From Reticulitermes lucifugus (lineage: Eukaryota > Arthropoda > Insecta > Blattodea > Rhinotermitidae), in contig JAKCWW010001051.1 in the NCBI GenBank assembly GCA_026260175.1, positions 4,607 through 42,135 on the forward strand: a stretch of DNA of 37,529 bases, in the 5' to 3' direction. This document shows, piece after piece, positions 1 to 10,536 of the stretch; the first letter of the stretch is position 1; the number at the start of each line of letters is the position of its first letter. Both the position numbers and the translations under genes were made by a program. The notes beneath the pieces were generated by a model. It worked only from the letters and a program-made list of their open reading frames with translations, made no database searches and had not been told where the DNA came from.

Positions 1-62
1 AATGACACCATCGGGAATCGAACCCGCGACCTTACGGCTTGTAGCGCAGTGCCTCAACCAAC
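1..62 (-). repeat. tRNA-like SINE head, cut by the window edge
   Basis: Read on the minus strand this has a D-arm/A-box-like string (GGTTGAGGCACTGCGC) and a good pol III B box (GGTTCGATTCC) inside a T-arm-like hairpin (CGGG/CCCG). The body that would follow lies beyond base 1. A functional tRNA is unlikely: the acceptor arm does not close and a foldback element abuts the A box. Most likely the head of a tRNA-derived SINE. Confidence 0.5.
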
Positions 63-263
63 TCAATTACTGTACAAATTAATGTATTAAACCTGATATC
101 CTCACAGGTAATCATTTAAGAAGGCAAGGAATTGTAGCAGAGCGTTAAAAACGAATCACTGGACATGTGTTTCGTTTTTAACGCTCTGCTACAATTCCTT
201 GCTTTCTTAAAGGATTATCTGTGAGGGTATCAGGTTTAATACGTTAATTTGTACAGTAATTGA
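63..263. mobile_element. Foldback MITE-like element, 93-bp inverted arms
   Basis: Arms 63-155 and 171-263 are reverse complements with 5 mismatches in 93 and a 15-nt loop, so the element is one long hairpin. The arm ends read TCAATTACTGTAC. A TA dinucleotide inside each end (TA-CTGTAC at the left, GTACAG-TA at the right) would suit a Tc1/mariner-type target duplication, but the palindrome continues outside it and the true ends are ambiguous. No coding capacity. Confidence 0.75.
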
Positions 264-792
264 TCAGTTATTATTTAGGCGATTAGATACGTGACAGCAT
301 GCCATGAATATTTTAACCGCAGTATGCAAAATTTGCGTTGGAACTCAGCACAATGGAAAACGTTTTCTATTTTTTCTGGTTTAGGATTTTAGTTAGTGCT
401 GTCCCTTTGCGTTCAATAATGGCTCCTTACACTCATAGTACTAATATATGTGCGAGGAGACGGGAGAGGGGGTTTAAACCAATCCTACCTATAAATAATT
501 TCCTTTCTTGGTATAAACTGATACACTCAGATGGCTGAGGAATTCATAACCTTTTATGGAACTCTAACGTTCTTAACCATGTTCACAATCCTCGCCGTTG
601 GTACTTATGCTAGGCCAGATTAATCCATCACGCTTGTAGAACTTCACTTAAGCGCTGTGTTATGTGTTACGTAGAGATTCTGAGTATTTTTGGTACATTC
701 TAAATGTTAAAGTATCAAGCGGTTATGTTACACTAACTGATACATTGACAAGCAGTAAAGCATTTTAAGTAATACTGTAACCTGTAATTTAC
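264..792. other. Unassigned AT-rich stretch
   Basis: Only short open frames. Nothing recognisable apart from scattered A/T runs. Confidence 0.5.
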
Positions 793-893
793 CGCCGTGC
801 TGTTTGGTAGAAATTTACCAACATTTTGAAGTACCTTGAAAATGAAGGCAAATTTGTTTAAAACGTCGGTAAATTTCTACCAAACCGCAGGCG
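793..893. mobile_element. Small snap-back element with possible TTAC duplication
   Basis: Inverted arms 793-819 and 868-893 include a perfect 18-bp match (802-819 against 868-885). The outer CGCC...TGC part matches with one inserted base and one mismatch. TTAC flanks both sides (789-792 and 894-897), a possible 4-bp target duplication, or TTA if PIF/Harbinger-like. The interior (about 48 nt) is partly self-complementary. Family not determined. Confidence 0.5.
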
Positions 894-2267
894 TTACGTT
901 CCAGAAGGCAGTGTTCTTCATAGTGACCCCGTGAAAGCAGCAAGAGTCTGTCGCGCACTACTTTGTTTTTATGACCCTCAGTCAACTGAGTTAATTGATA
1001 TCTCAACTAGTTGTTCTTCCCTGAAAACATACTTATATATATTTTCGGTTATAAGAAGTGCCAAGGCAATTCTAACCGTAATTCGGTTAATACCTGTACT
1101 TTTTCTTCTCCCAAGCGTTGTTACATGTAGTCGTGCTGTTTCTTTTCTTATCTTTCCACTATTTAAACCCATCCGAGGACCGTATTTTGTAGGTCTGTTT
1201 GCCTAGGCCTGGCCTAATCTGCTTTTCATGCATGACTACTTAATTTGACTTCGAGTATTATGTGTAGGCAGCCATATCACAATAACAGCAGTACAGGAAT
1301 CTGAGTGAAACACGTCGCTTTTTATAGGAGGTGCAAACTTTAAATGGTCGTATATCCAAGGGCTTTTAAAACGCGTTAAAAGAAATGCCGGATTGGAAAT
1401 GGAAACTGCTTCATATTAATCATTTGAAGGCTGAATTTAACGTGATCCATATTCAAAAATTTAGTTCGTTCCGCGCAGTAAACAAACCCCGTCTCTCCAT
1501 TACGGAAACCATTCTGTTAAACCTGTGCAGGGAAATAATACAAATTTTTTTTGGGAGGGGGGGGATTATCAAAAACACAGAAGTTTACCTTGCGGGCTGA
1601 ATGTAGGGTTCTTTAATGTGAACCTGTTTTAACTGAGTTGACGTTGGTTGTATTGTTCGGTAGGAGAATGCGTTGTCACGATGACGAAAACAAATCGGTC
1701 CTTGTAAGCAGGTAATAGGTTCTGTCATTTCTGTCGTCCAGTCGAATGCTCTTGGACAGTAAGTCTTGCAGAGCGATTTTACGAGAATCCTTCGGAACTG
1801 TAAACTGATATGCGGTATCACGGATTTTATTAGAAAAAAAAATTACCCCATCTTTCTTCAGAAGAAGGCAACAGAAGTGGCCTCATGCTTATATCTTAAA
1901 TTCATTACAATCTGGCACTGTGGAAGGCATGATTTAGGTAAACCTATTATAAACGTTTGAGAGGTGTGTCAGAGATAAAAATGGTTAAAAACAAATCTGT
2001 TCCTCTGGTAAGATAAAGCGCAGGAAATTATTTAACCCTGAAGTTGCCATGTGCAATGTTTGAGCACCATTAATAATCTTATATACGCACATAACGTGTC
2101 GTAAGCTTTGATAGTGCCCAGGACTGTTACTGTACTGTTTGCATTGGCTGTTGTTAGTCTCAGAAATAATTAATGTGTACGGTATTTCGGGAGTTGACTT
2201 ATCTCTTCCCTAGGTGGTAGGTTATGATTGCAGTATTCTTTTATTATCGGAAACGGGGAAGGTACTT
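894..2267. other. Unassigned non-coding stretch
   Basis: No open frame above 91 codons and none protein-like. A T8 run followed by a G-rich tract lies near 1546-1565. No second copy of this sequence was noticed in the window. Confidence 0.5.
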
Positions 2268-2470
2268 GTATGTAGATACAGTAGGACATACGCGAGATTT
2301 GGGGTTCTCATTGCAGTGCCGATGAAGACTTTTTTCTTGTGGGGAATGGCACTGTGTAAATTGTTATCAGTGTTTAGGAGGAGCTTGCCAGGGACATTTG
2401 CCTTGTGCGGGAATTGAATCCCGAATGCTGTAGATCTGACTCATTACCGACATGGGACCCGAAGGAGTGT
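2268..2470 (-). repeat. Probable tRNA-derived SINE, second family
   Basis: On the minus strand a tRNA-like head (about 2470-2405) carries a B-box-like string (GGATTCAATTCCCGCAC) in a self-complementary T arm. About 140 nt of non-coding body follows, down to the GTAGGACATACGCG region. The layout is that of an insect tRNA SINE. The body differs from the SINE family seen at 28-34 kb. Assignment rests on the head plus a recollection of similar bodies in cockroach and termite DNA. Confidence 0.45.
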
Positions 2471-2788
2471 AATTTTTCGCATCCCCGGATAATATTCGCC
2501 ACTCGTCTGACGGTAACATTGTGACAGGGGGGCGACTGGAATTTAATTAAACACCATTCATTCTCTGCTGCGCACTGCTGCCCCCGTTTTCGCTGACACG
2601 AATTAATCTGGATTATCCACTGAGGTGAGATTGTTACTTCATTTCAAGCGACGGCAGTATCGGCGATGTGTTGGGCGGTGCGGGCTGAGGGTGGTTGTGA
2701 CAGGACTGGTGTCTGACGTGGTAATCCCTATTTCGAATGTCCCCCAGCTGGGAACTTAAATGAATTTAAACTACACCTTTCTATCTCC

Positions 2789-2790
<2 letters not shown>

Positions 2791-2831
<41 letters not shown>
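2791..2831. repeat. (GT)n microsatellite
   Basis: Alternating GT from about 2795 to 2830, slightly interrupted at the left. It generates spurious Cys/Val and His/Thr open frames on both strands. Confidence 0.95.
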
Positions 2832-2834
<3 letters not shown>

Positions 2835-3164
2835 CAAGTTTTACTTTCGTGCTGGTCGTTTCGACTGTCTTCACCACAACTACCTTTTTGTCTCTCACCC
2901 AAATGGCGAGTGAAGTGCAATGTTTGTGTAAGGACATACAAACAAACTTCACACTCTGGCTTCATCCAAGAACTGAATTCAGAAACATTTATTTTCTTGC
3001 GAACTGTAAGATGTCATTTTGTTTGATTTTTTAGTAATACTCTTACATTTACTTCAGATTTCAATCTGTTGAGTAACATAATACGAACTCTTCCGGAATT
3101 CTACACGGCCGTGTCCTGAGAGTATCCCTTCTCATTTTTACGTACTTAATGCACAAAATGAAGG

Positions 3165-3395
3165 CTGTGTACAAGGTGAAGTTTTCCCTGTACAGACCAT
3201 GAAGGAAAATGGGGGAGTAGAGGTGTAGCTCCACTCATTCTTAACCTGAGCGCTAGTTGGAGGTGAGTGGTCAACATCACGCCCCGGCCGATTTACCCCC
3301 GGTAAAGAACCGCGGTACCCATTGAATAGGAGGATTGGTGGGCCCCAGAGCCGGTCAGGACGTCCTCGAGAAGAGAAAAATCTTTTGTACTGAGT
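3165..3395 (-). repeat. tRNA-SINE copy, head missing
   Basis: The reverse complement matches the body of the SINE at 30008-30298 in order: a GAGATTTTTC-like start, CCGGCTCTGGGGCCCACC, CCTATTCAATGGGTACC, GGGGTAAA...CGGCCGGGGCGTG, GTTGACC, AATGAGTGGAGCTACACC, CCTTCATGG and a degraded TTCACCTTG tail. The tRNA-like head with A and B boxes is absent, so this is a 5'-truncated, transcriptionally dead copy. Confidence 0.85.
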
Positions 3396-4159
3396 AGGGA
3401 TGTGCGTTTCATGCCATCATTATGTTGCGTTATCCTCGCAGGACGTGCGTAACTGTTCTGCGTGAGCGACCGTAGTGCTTGCCAAGAGAAGTGGACGTTG
3501 GAGTGATTTCGACTTTGCATTGACACGTGACTGTCAGTGTTGCTTAAGTGAAGCGTTGTCACTTATTTCTGTGGACATTTCTGAGTACTGCGTTTGAAGT
3601 GAATTAACGGTTTCTTTACTGCTTCACAAGCTGAAATTGAGATTTGAGGTTTCGTGATGGTGAAGATCCATATTGTTGCCTTACTGGCCGTGGCACTGTA
3701 GTACGGCAGGTGGTCGGAGGAACGTACAGCGTCACTGTCTGATACGTTGGTGAGCACCTTCTGGACTATGCAGTGTCTTGCCCCAGAACACCCTGAAGTA
3801 AAACTGATGTTATTTCAAATTCATGGAGTAACTACTTGCAGTGGAAATTACAAACTTAATCACCTTCGTTCTGTTGTTTAAGAGTATATTGCTAAAATTA
3901 CTTAAAGGTGATCAATTTGGTGTGGATGTTCATGCTCGTATATTGAATTAACGATGTATCATGAGCTAATTTTAAATACTCCTTGAAGCCCCAAAATTAT
4001 AAAAAGGGAGGTTTTGAATATTTAGAGCGATTTTTCGATGTGTATCTTGTCTCAGCTGCCGAGTTTGTATGTCATGGACAGTGTAGTAATAATTAGAGAG
4101 CGTGTGCAAATTATGTGGCGTCCGTGGTAGGGTGATTTTGAATGACGGCTTGGAAAGGA
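3396..4159. other. Unassigned stretch
   Basis: Short open frames only; no repeat or RNA structure recognised. Confidence 0.5.
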
Positions 4160-4330
4160 TGTGGAAGGAAAGCACACTGTTATATACTGCAAGGTACTTT
4201 ACCGTTTCTTTATGGGTCTGTACACAGAACGTACCAGGGTAGAGGTTCTGCAGGCCTAATTCGAACTGGGGACCCCCATAATATGAAGTACGAGCCGTAA
4301 GCTATCGAACGCAAGGTTTGATGGACATTT
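4160..4330 (-). repeat. Possible degraded tRNA-SINE
   Basis: On the minus strand a weak tRNA-like segment with a poor B box (AGTTCGAATTA at about 4256-4266) is followed by GCCTGCAGAACCTCTACCC and a roughly 80-nt body. The B box is diverged and there is no second copy here to compare with. Confidence 0.3.
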
Positions 4331-5536
4331 ACATGAAAAGGAGCTTCGTTCGCTATAAAGAACGTGCTTCAGAGCCTAGTTACTAATTCCACTTGAAACA
4401 ACGAGATCCGGAACTCGGATAATTTTGATACCTCCTTTAGATTAAATCTGTCTAAAGTGTAATTATAATGTAGGTTTCTTTGTTCTTTTTGTCTGAGACA
4501 CGGTAGTCAGTCGCCAGCCGTTTAAGTATAGAGAAGTTGTTTTCGATTGCCTACATTCGTAATGAGAAATAATTCTTCAGAAGATCATTGGCCTCGAATA
4601 GGGGTGAGCCTGGTCTCCATATACTTAGCGCCCAACGTGGGGGCCCTAACGTGTACACGGTTAGTGTACTGTTGAAAGAAAACGCACAGGAAATTTCGTT
4701 GCTGTGCAGATGTTGCAGGCATTCACTGTTATTATTCGTAGTTCATCCACTAAATCTTTATAAAATTCCCTAAAGGTTTTTGTCATGGTGAATAACCTAG
4801 CCAACTGCTTGTGTTTCCGCCAGCTGTTTCATGAAGCAAGAACATATTCACTTTTTGTGCAATTCTAAATTGAATAATCATCGTTCCTCATTAACAAAGC
4901 CGTGGACGGGAAAACTAGGAATAAAAAGTCTGCTCCTTCCCTACTTTGTGTCAGCCAGTTCTCAGTCCTGTCTCTTTTGACTGCTATCATGATTATAAGG
5001 TCTCTGTGACGTCAGTCGCTACGGTTTGTAGAGTTGCCTAGCATTGGCCCATTCAGATTTAACACAACTGTAGAGTTTTGGCCCCCTCCTGAGTTGCCTG
5101 TTTCCATAAATGCAACCCACTACCACTTGTAGAATTACTGATGCAGTTCTGTTGTTGTGGCTGGGTGAATTATTACTGAATGGATGGCCGGAGTTTGATT
5201 CCCGTCACGTTATAACTTTTCTGTTAATCTGGGCCAGAACAGCCTTGTCAGTGGAGGTTAGTTTCTTTTGGGATAAAACGACTAGAGCGTGAGGCTTTCG
5301 CGTCAGGATCTCGAGTGATTGGATATTACCCCCGCGACCCGTGCATAACTTATGTTATAGTCTAGTACTTGGGAACTGTGACAGCATAACTTCGGTATTT
5401 GGAGGCTGAATTTATTAGGACGTTGCACATTTTTAAATATGTGAAAACTGAGGCCTGAAATAAAGGTGGGCTTAAATGGATTCCTTCTCAATACTGACAT
5501 TTTTGTTTCTTATAACATAGTACAGCAAAAACAGAG
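4331..5536. other. Unassigned stretch
   Basis: No supported gene. Around 5180-5205 a B-box-like AGTTTGATTCCCG suggests an old SINE head, too decayed to delimit. Confidence 0.4.
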
Positions 5537-5857
5537 TCATCTTTCTCTCCATGCGTCATTTGCTTTAATATTTAATGCAGCACCTAAAATGCTGAGTATT
5601 TCGTGAAGCTGGAGACAGAGAGGCCATTCGAAACGTTTAACTGCTCCAAATTGACGAAGCTGTTTGTCCAAGGACCTAATGTCGATTGTCGGTTCAACAC
5701 CATTTAAAATACGACGGTTGTTCATTAGAGCAGCACCCATGTCAATCATAAATTCACCGCTAAGCACTGAGACATAATACATCCCATTAGACTGACGTGT
5801 TTCTCGCAGAATTCGATAGTCTGATGGTAAAACCAAGTCTAGCACAACCTGCTGCAT
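5537..5857 (-). pseudogene. Unrecognised coding-like fragment (106 codons)
   Basis: An open frame of 106 codons with protein-like composition: acidic and basic residues are spread evenly, hydrophobic positions are spaced (SVLSGEFMIDMGAAL, LQLHEILSILGAALNIKA), and there is no low complexity. The frame stays open 8 codons upstream of the ATG to a stop, and a possible splice acceptor (TTTCCAG) lies 12 bases before the ATG. I do not recognise the family. It ends in a normal stop after WRER. Immediately upstream on the same strand (5899-6075) lies another protein-like frame in a different phase, so this is more likely the tail of a broken, possibly element-derived gene than an intact small gene. 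A last exon remains possible. Confidence 0.4.
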
Positions 5858-5898
5858 TTCGTCAACCGACTGGAAACTTCATCCCTTGACTGTCTTCG

Positions 5899-6075
5899 TC
5901 AGATTTTTCGAAAATGCACCAGTTTACATGGAGCGGGTTTTTGTTCAGCCTGGATCTCAGTAAGTACGATAGGATGATTTCTGTTCAACGTCTGTTTCTG
6001 GTAGTCCCATAATTCAGTATTGTACGTTACTATTGGTAATCCCCATAGCGTTGGTTTGTATTGACATTTCATCAT
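5899..6075 (-). pseudogene. Upstream coding-like frame (58 codons)
   Basis: Starts with two Met codons and continues through segments such as KPTLWGLPIVTYNTELWDY and NHPIVLTEIQAEQKP to a stop just after HFRKI. Composition is protein-like. It ends about 40 bp before the 5537-5857 frame begins and is out of phase with it, which suggests one ancestral coding sequence split by a frameshift or small indel near 5860-5900. No family recognised. A stop codon also sits in frame upstream, near 6100. Confidence 0.35.
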
Positions 6076-6817
6076 AAGTCTACGAAGTTTAGTGTTACTT
6101 TACTTGGAAGACATAGGACTGTCACTTTGCGTGAAACTAGAAGTTGAGGTTCTGATAAAATGATTGTATTAGTGCGTAGGAGTATACTGCAGGCATTTGC
6201 AGGTCGTTATTTCGTACCTTGATGTTCCTGCGTTCGAAATCATCTCTGTTCTCCGTATTTACTTAGTTTGTTCTTTCAAGAACGTCGCGGTATCTTTTAT
6301 TCAGCAGTGTTTAACAATTCACAACGGTTGACTCCTTGGCTGCACACGAGTGAGACGAACTTAAGGTTGTTCGTTCTAAGTGTGTCACTGTGTGTGAATA
6401 ACGACACGAGGCAAGGCATATACAGTGCTGTTAGACGTAATTAAAGTGACATCTGACACTACAAAGAATGTTCGGATGTTGGTGTTGTAGATTCAGATAT
6501 ACATTGTCACATACTGTGTATGTTTGATTGAAGTGTTCTGCATACAACACACTGTGTGGACTTGTAAATTAATCGGTTATTTATAAGTTTGATCAACCCG
6601 TATCCAACACAGCTGCATAAGGCAGACGCTGTCGTGGGCACGCTGGACGACTCGATCTTGTCTAATATGAATTTCTGCTCGCGCGTTCCACGTGAATGGA
6701 CGCAGTACTCCTGTAGCGGTTCTATCAAAGTGCCCAAAACGGTGGTACCGTAGTCTGTCAGAGTGGTCTGACTGATGTTATTTGCTGACATCAGTTGTGT
6801 TCGGTGATTTTTGCACT
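6076..6817. other. Unassigned stretch
   Basis: A minus-strand open frame of 119 codons (6507-6866) overlaps the start of the next repeat. It shows no recognised domain and is not called a gene. Confidence 0.4.
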
Positions 6818-7340
6818 TCACGGGACAGAATCTTTCTTGAGAAGCCGATACTAGCTCAGCTCGCAAACAAGTTCTTTGCCTTTAATGGAACCCGGAGGTA
6901 TATCACTCTGTCCGAAAGGCCCCGCATCTGGATCCCATCCATTTAACTCTCATTTACACTTTGGTCTTCCAGCCAAACTACGCGCTGTAGGTTTTCCGAC
7001 TGAATGCATGCATCAGCCTGTATGCATGCTACATTTCCAGCCCATGTTACCCTTCTTGACCATCTGCAGAAAACCTTCCTGTGTTATAAATATGAAAGCA
7101 TCGGAATTGATTCTTAACCAGGAATGTGCAAAGCACCTGACAGAAAGCAGCGTCTGTATGCAGCTGAGGCTTAACTTCGTCACCGTAATAATATTTGATG
7201 AAGAGTATGCCAACATTGTAAACTCAGTTCTTCTCTTTTTTCGGGTCCAGATATTCTACTCAGCACGTTGTTCTCAGGCACGTTGCTGTTCTTTCGTTAA
7301 TGTGAGAGACCAAGTTTCACACATACACACAAAACGTGCT
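6818..7340 (+). repeat. Diverged copy of a dispersed insect repeat (copy A)
   Basis: About 49 nt at 6818-6866 align without gaps to the last bases of the window (copy B, from 37477), sharing TTCTTGAGAA and CTCAGCT. Downstream are AATGGAACCCGGAGG and, near 7303-7326, a frame reading NVRDQVSH. These recall, from memory, the conceptual translation of a very common non-coding repeat in cockroach, termite and other insect genomes. The 232-codon open frame here (6876-7574) is therefore best read as a chance frame in the repeat. Its second half is hydrophobic and low in charge. Confidence 0.5.
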
Positions 7341-7973
7341 TGTTGTAATCTGAAGGTTTCAGGTAGTGTAAGAAAATCTTTTAACTGCATGGTACCTTTG
7401 ATTTCCCGAATTGAAAGTTCTCTTAACTTCTTCTTGAATCTAATTTTATATTTTACTGTTATCATGTATTTCAACTTTGTCACATTTTTCAGGGCCTTAT
7501 TATTGTTATATCATGTTTCTCTTCAGCGTTATTTTGATGATAACAGAACATACCCTCCCAGAATGTGTTTGTAGACCGAGTGTTATCTTCAGGATTTCAT
7601 TAGAGCAGAGAAGAAGCAGTACAAAGTTAATAGAAACGTTAGATGTATAGCATTTCACGTAGAAAAGTTCCACGCTTATTGTTTAAGAAACTTTATAGAA
7701 CTTGTATGATGTCTGTGAAATGCGTGATATTACTTTTAAAATGTTCATAATGTCGTTAAGAACAGATTATAGTTGCTGTTCTTTTGTACAGAATCCTTAT
7801 TTTCGATGTCCTGGAGGCTAAAATATACAAGCCTCTAATTTTACTCACTTTTGATGTGCCGAAAACACCGTTGCCACTCTGGGAAGAGCACAGATTTACG
7901 TGGCTTGTTTTACGACGAAGTTTTGAAGAGAATGTTTGAGCTCAGTGACGGTGAAGCCACAAGCAGAATTTCA

Positions 7974-8066
7974 CAGTTTGTTCTCTTTGCCTCTGTTGTT
8001 AGGGTAATCAAATCAAGGATGATGGGATGGGCGAGATGTGTGCATACATTGGAGAAATGCCCAAAC
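7974..8066 (+). pseudogene. Non-LTR reverse-transcriptase tail fragment
   Basis: The frame reads VVRVIKSRMMGWARCVHTLEK. The pattern RVIKSRRMRWAGHVARM is typical of the C-terminal tail of insect endonuclease/reverse-transcriptase polyproteins, so this is a short decayed LINE remnant. The downstream GKRPxGRPRxRW segment expected in an intact copy is not seen, and the upstream part of the 89-codon frame (7851-8120) is not recognisable. Identification is by motif memory. Confidence 0.5.
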
Positions 8067-8708
8067 TGTTTTCTCAGTGTAAGAAACCACTTTACTGACC
8101 GACCCGTAAATCGTAGGTAATATCAGAATGGATCTATGCATACGTGCATACAGTATGTAATAGTTTGGACAGGATTGAATTCGTTCGGGCTTTTGAGAAT
8201 ACATTAACGAATACTGAGATTCTTTAAAAGTCGGAAATTCCTGGCCAGCTATGCAACTTTCAAATTTGAAGAAAGATGTTGTACAGTAGAGTTAATTAGT
8301 CATGATGTTATGATTTTCAATGACAGAAACTGTTTCGGCCATGAATTGACTTACATTTCCGGAAGGATAGAGGGCGAGAAAGAAGCTGTTCGCATTAATT
8401 ATAATTTTTTCTAAAAGAGTTTTTTTAATACAGAAAGAAGGGTCTCTTCCCGGATGCTTCTTGTACGTAACTGAGACCATGAATTGACCTTTATTAGTCT
8501 ATGACCTTTCCGTATTTTGGAACGTGCTTGAAAAAGTGTGCTGTTCATTTGTTAGTATATGTTGCTGCGGGGGAATGTGTGTTCGTGGAGACACTGCCTC
8601 CGAATCATAACATTAAATGTTATTGTTTGTAGGCGCCTTAAACTTTTGATGGCTGTAGCGACCTTGGAACTTGAGATCCATTTGTATCTCACTCAAAGGG
8701 AAGATCCA
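8067..8708. other. Unassigned stretch
   Basis: No supported gene or repeat. A 14-nt string (GGCCATGAATTGAC, near 8338, with a close match near 8477) recurs but has no clear meaning. Confidence 0.4.
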
Positions 8709-8738
8709 GTGTGTGTGTGTGTGTGTGTATGTGTGTGA
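8709..8738. repeat. (GT)n microsatellite
   Basis: About 14 GT units with one TAT interruption. It drives spurious short frames on both strands. Confidence 0.9.
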
Positions 8739-10107
8739 AGAAGGTACTGAACAAGATGTGGACAAGAGAGAAGTGATGCAACGAAGAACTGAGAAGATTT
8801 TACGTAAGGGGGGCATCATAATTTGTACGTATCGCATTACATCATTAAGAGAGTTTAAATGAAAATATAAGCCTCAACTGCCTACAAAATTGTGGATATA
8901 AAACTTCAACACGATGATATTAAAGTTGATGATGTAAGTATTGGACTGAATTAAAATGTTTCTGGAATGAGGGTTTGCTGGATACATTGTATGAACCCAG
9001 TTTATCTATGGGTTTCTCTAAAATCAGAGTACTTTCGCCTGCGGGATTATTGTGATTTTGTACAAGGAAGATTTATGCAGTTGATGAAATCGAACGAGGG
9101 GCCCTGTAGTGGAAGACGCGGAATTTTGCTTTATTTTTATGTCACCTCTTTATGAAGGGCCAACCTCTCCTCGTGTGTCTGTCTGTCTGTCTGCTTCTGT
9201 AGCCCAGAGACGTACGACACTTGCTCTTCTTGACATAGAAATTCGGCCTGACATGCGGTACCCCGTGTTAAGATTTCCCATCACGTCTCCCGCAGCTTGA
9301 CATACGAGGGAGGCATGGTGGAGAGAGGGAGAATCCAAAGAAAAACAAGCGTGACGAGACAAGAGGCAGTAAAGAAACGACAGTTTGTGAGGATAGCATA
9401 TAAACACTGCAATGAGACGTGGAGGCTTTCCGTTGTGATGATTCCAAGATTTCACACAAAACGGCGCTGACAAAGACTTTCGCTGTGGTGGATGAAACCA
9501 GTCAACGTCAGTCACTGTCCTCAAGTGTCCCCACCGTTCGTGTTGTGCACAGTTATTAAAATAATAATCCATCAAAAACAGAACATTAGTACACGCGTCG
9601 GTAGGGTAAAACCTCTAATATATTCCCTGTATGTTTCCCTCCTGAGAATAACCACTTGATGGTTTATTGTACTAGTGTTATCGTCACCTTTTTCCTCAGG
9701 TCTTTTCAACTGTTGTTTTGGTTTGTTTGCTTGTTCTTTCGTTAGTTTGTGAAAATGAACTTGTGCCAGGCTATTGTTTGATTTCAGTACTGTTTTACTG
9801 TTTTGAGAAACTCAAGTGTCAGTTTGCACACAGTAAATTGTGGTCCTGCTTTTTTATTATTTTAAATGAGAGGTGGAGAGTAGTGAGCCTGCTCAGTATT
9901 GCCACGTTACAAGACCGAACTGCTGAGCATTTGGTGTCGAATTTAGGTCCGTCAAGTTTAAGCGAAATCTTGCAAAATTGCACGTTGTAGCTCTTGTCTT
10001 TCTCCGATAAACCGACGTTCACCCGCCGCCAAATTTAGAACTGAATACGTTTAGAGTGGACAGTTGCAGGTTTGTGGCCCTTCTATTTTGTGTGTGAGTG
10101 TGTGTAT
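8739..10107. other. Unassigned stretch with a short GTCT array
   Basis: A (GTCT)n run lies at about 9175-9192. The 141-codon minus frame over 9150-9575 runs through it and has no recognised domain. No other feature supported. Confidence 0.4.
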
Positions 10108-10231
10108 GTATGTATATGTGTGTAGTGTATGTATATGTGTGTAATGTATGTATATGTGTGTAGTGTATGTATATGTGTGTAATGTATGTATATGTGTGTA
10201 ATGTATGTATATGTGTGTAATGTATGTATAT
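10108..10231. repeat. 19-bp tandem repeat, about 6.5 copies
   Basis: Unit GTATGTATATGTGTGTAAT, starting at 10108, 10127, 10146, 10165, 10184 and 10203, with a partial unit from 10222. Copies differ mainly at the penultimate base of the unit (A or G). It encodes the Thr/His/Tyr-rich tail of a 156-codon minus frame, which is therefore not called a gene. Confidence 0.9.
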
Positions 10232-10536
10232 TCGTGGCGAAATGTCTTAACACATAGCTTGTCGAACTGTTTCTTGTCTGAACCTCCGTCGTCTTTATAA
10301 CAGTAAATGTCTCGGCTGTTTTGAATCTGACGCGTATAGATTGTTTTCAAACTATATATTAATTTGTAGCCACTGGCGTAGCTTTCATTGTCTTCATCGC
10401 CTCGAGTGAAATAGTGCTTTGCGTTAAGCAGTGCAAACAAAATGATTCCGTTGATTCCAAAAGGTTCATGCACGATTGCTTTTTCTTTGGGGGGAAAGAA
10501 ACTGAAGCAAATAGTTCGCAAACCTTTATAATTTCT

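Noticed and set aside
1..62. Functional tRNA gene
   Set aside because: No closing acceptor stem, and the 5' half is displaced by a foldback element.
2728..3034. Cys/Val- and His/Thr-rich frames on both strands
   Set aside because: Products of the (GT)n microsatellite.
5180..5205. B-box-like AGTTTGATTCCCG as a tRNA or SINE head
   Set aside because: No A box or body can be delimited; a chance match or too decayed.
6876..7574. 232-codon plus-strand open frame
   Set aside because: It lies in a diverged dispersed repeat, its second half is hydrophobic and low in charge, and no domain is recognisable.
9150..9575. 141-codon minus-strand open frame
   Set aside because: It runs through a GTCT array and has no domain or splice support.
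10051..10521. 156-codon minus-strand open frame
   Set aside because: Its C-terminal third is the 19-bp tandem repeat. The rest has no recognisable domain, although its composition is not impossible.
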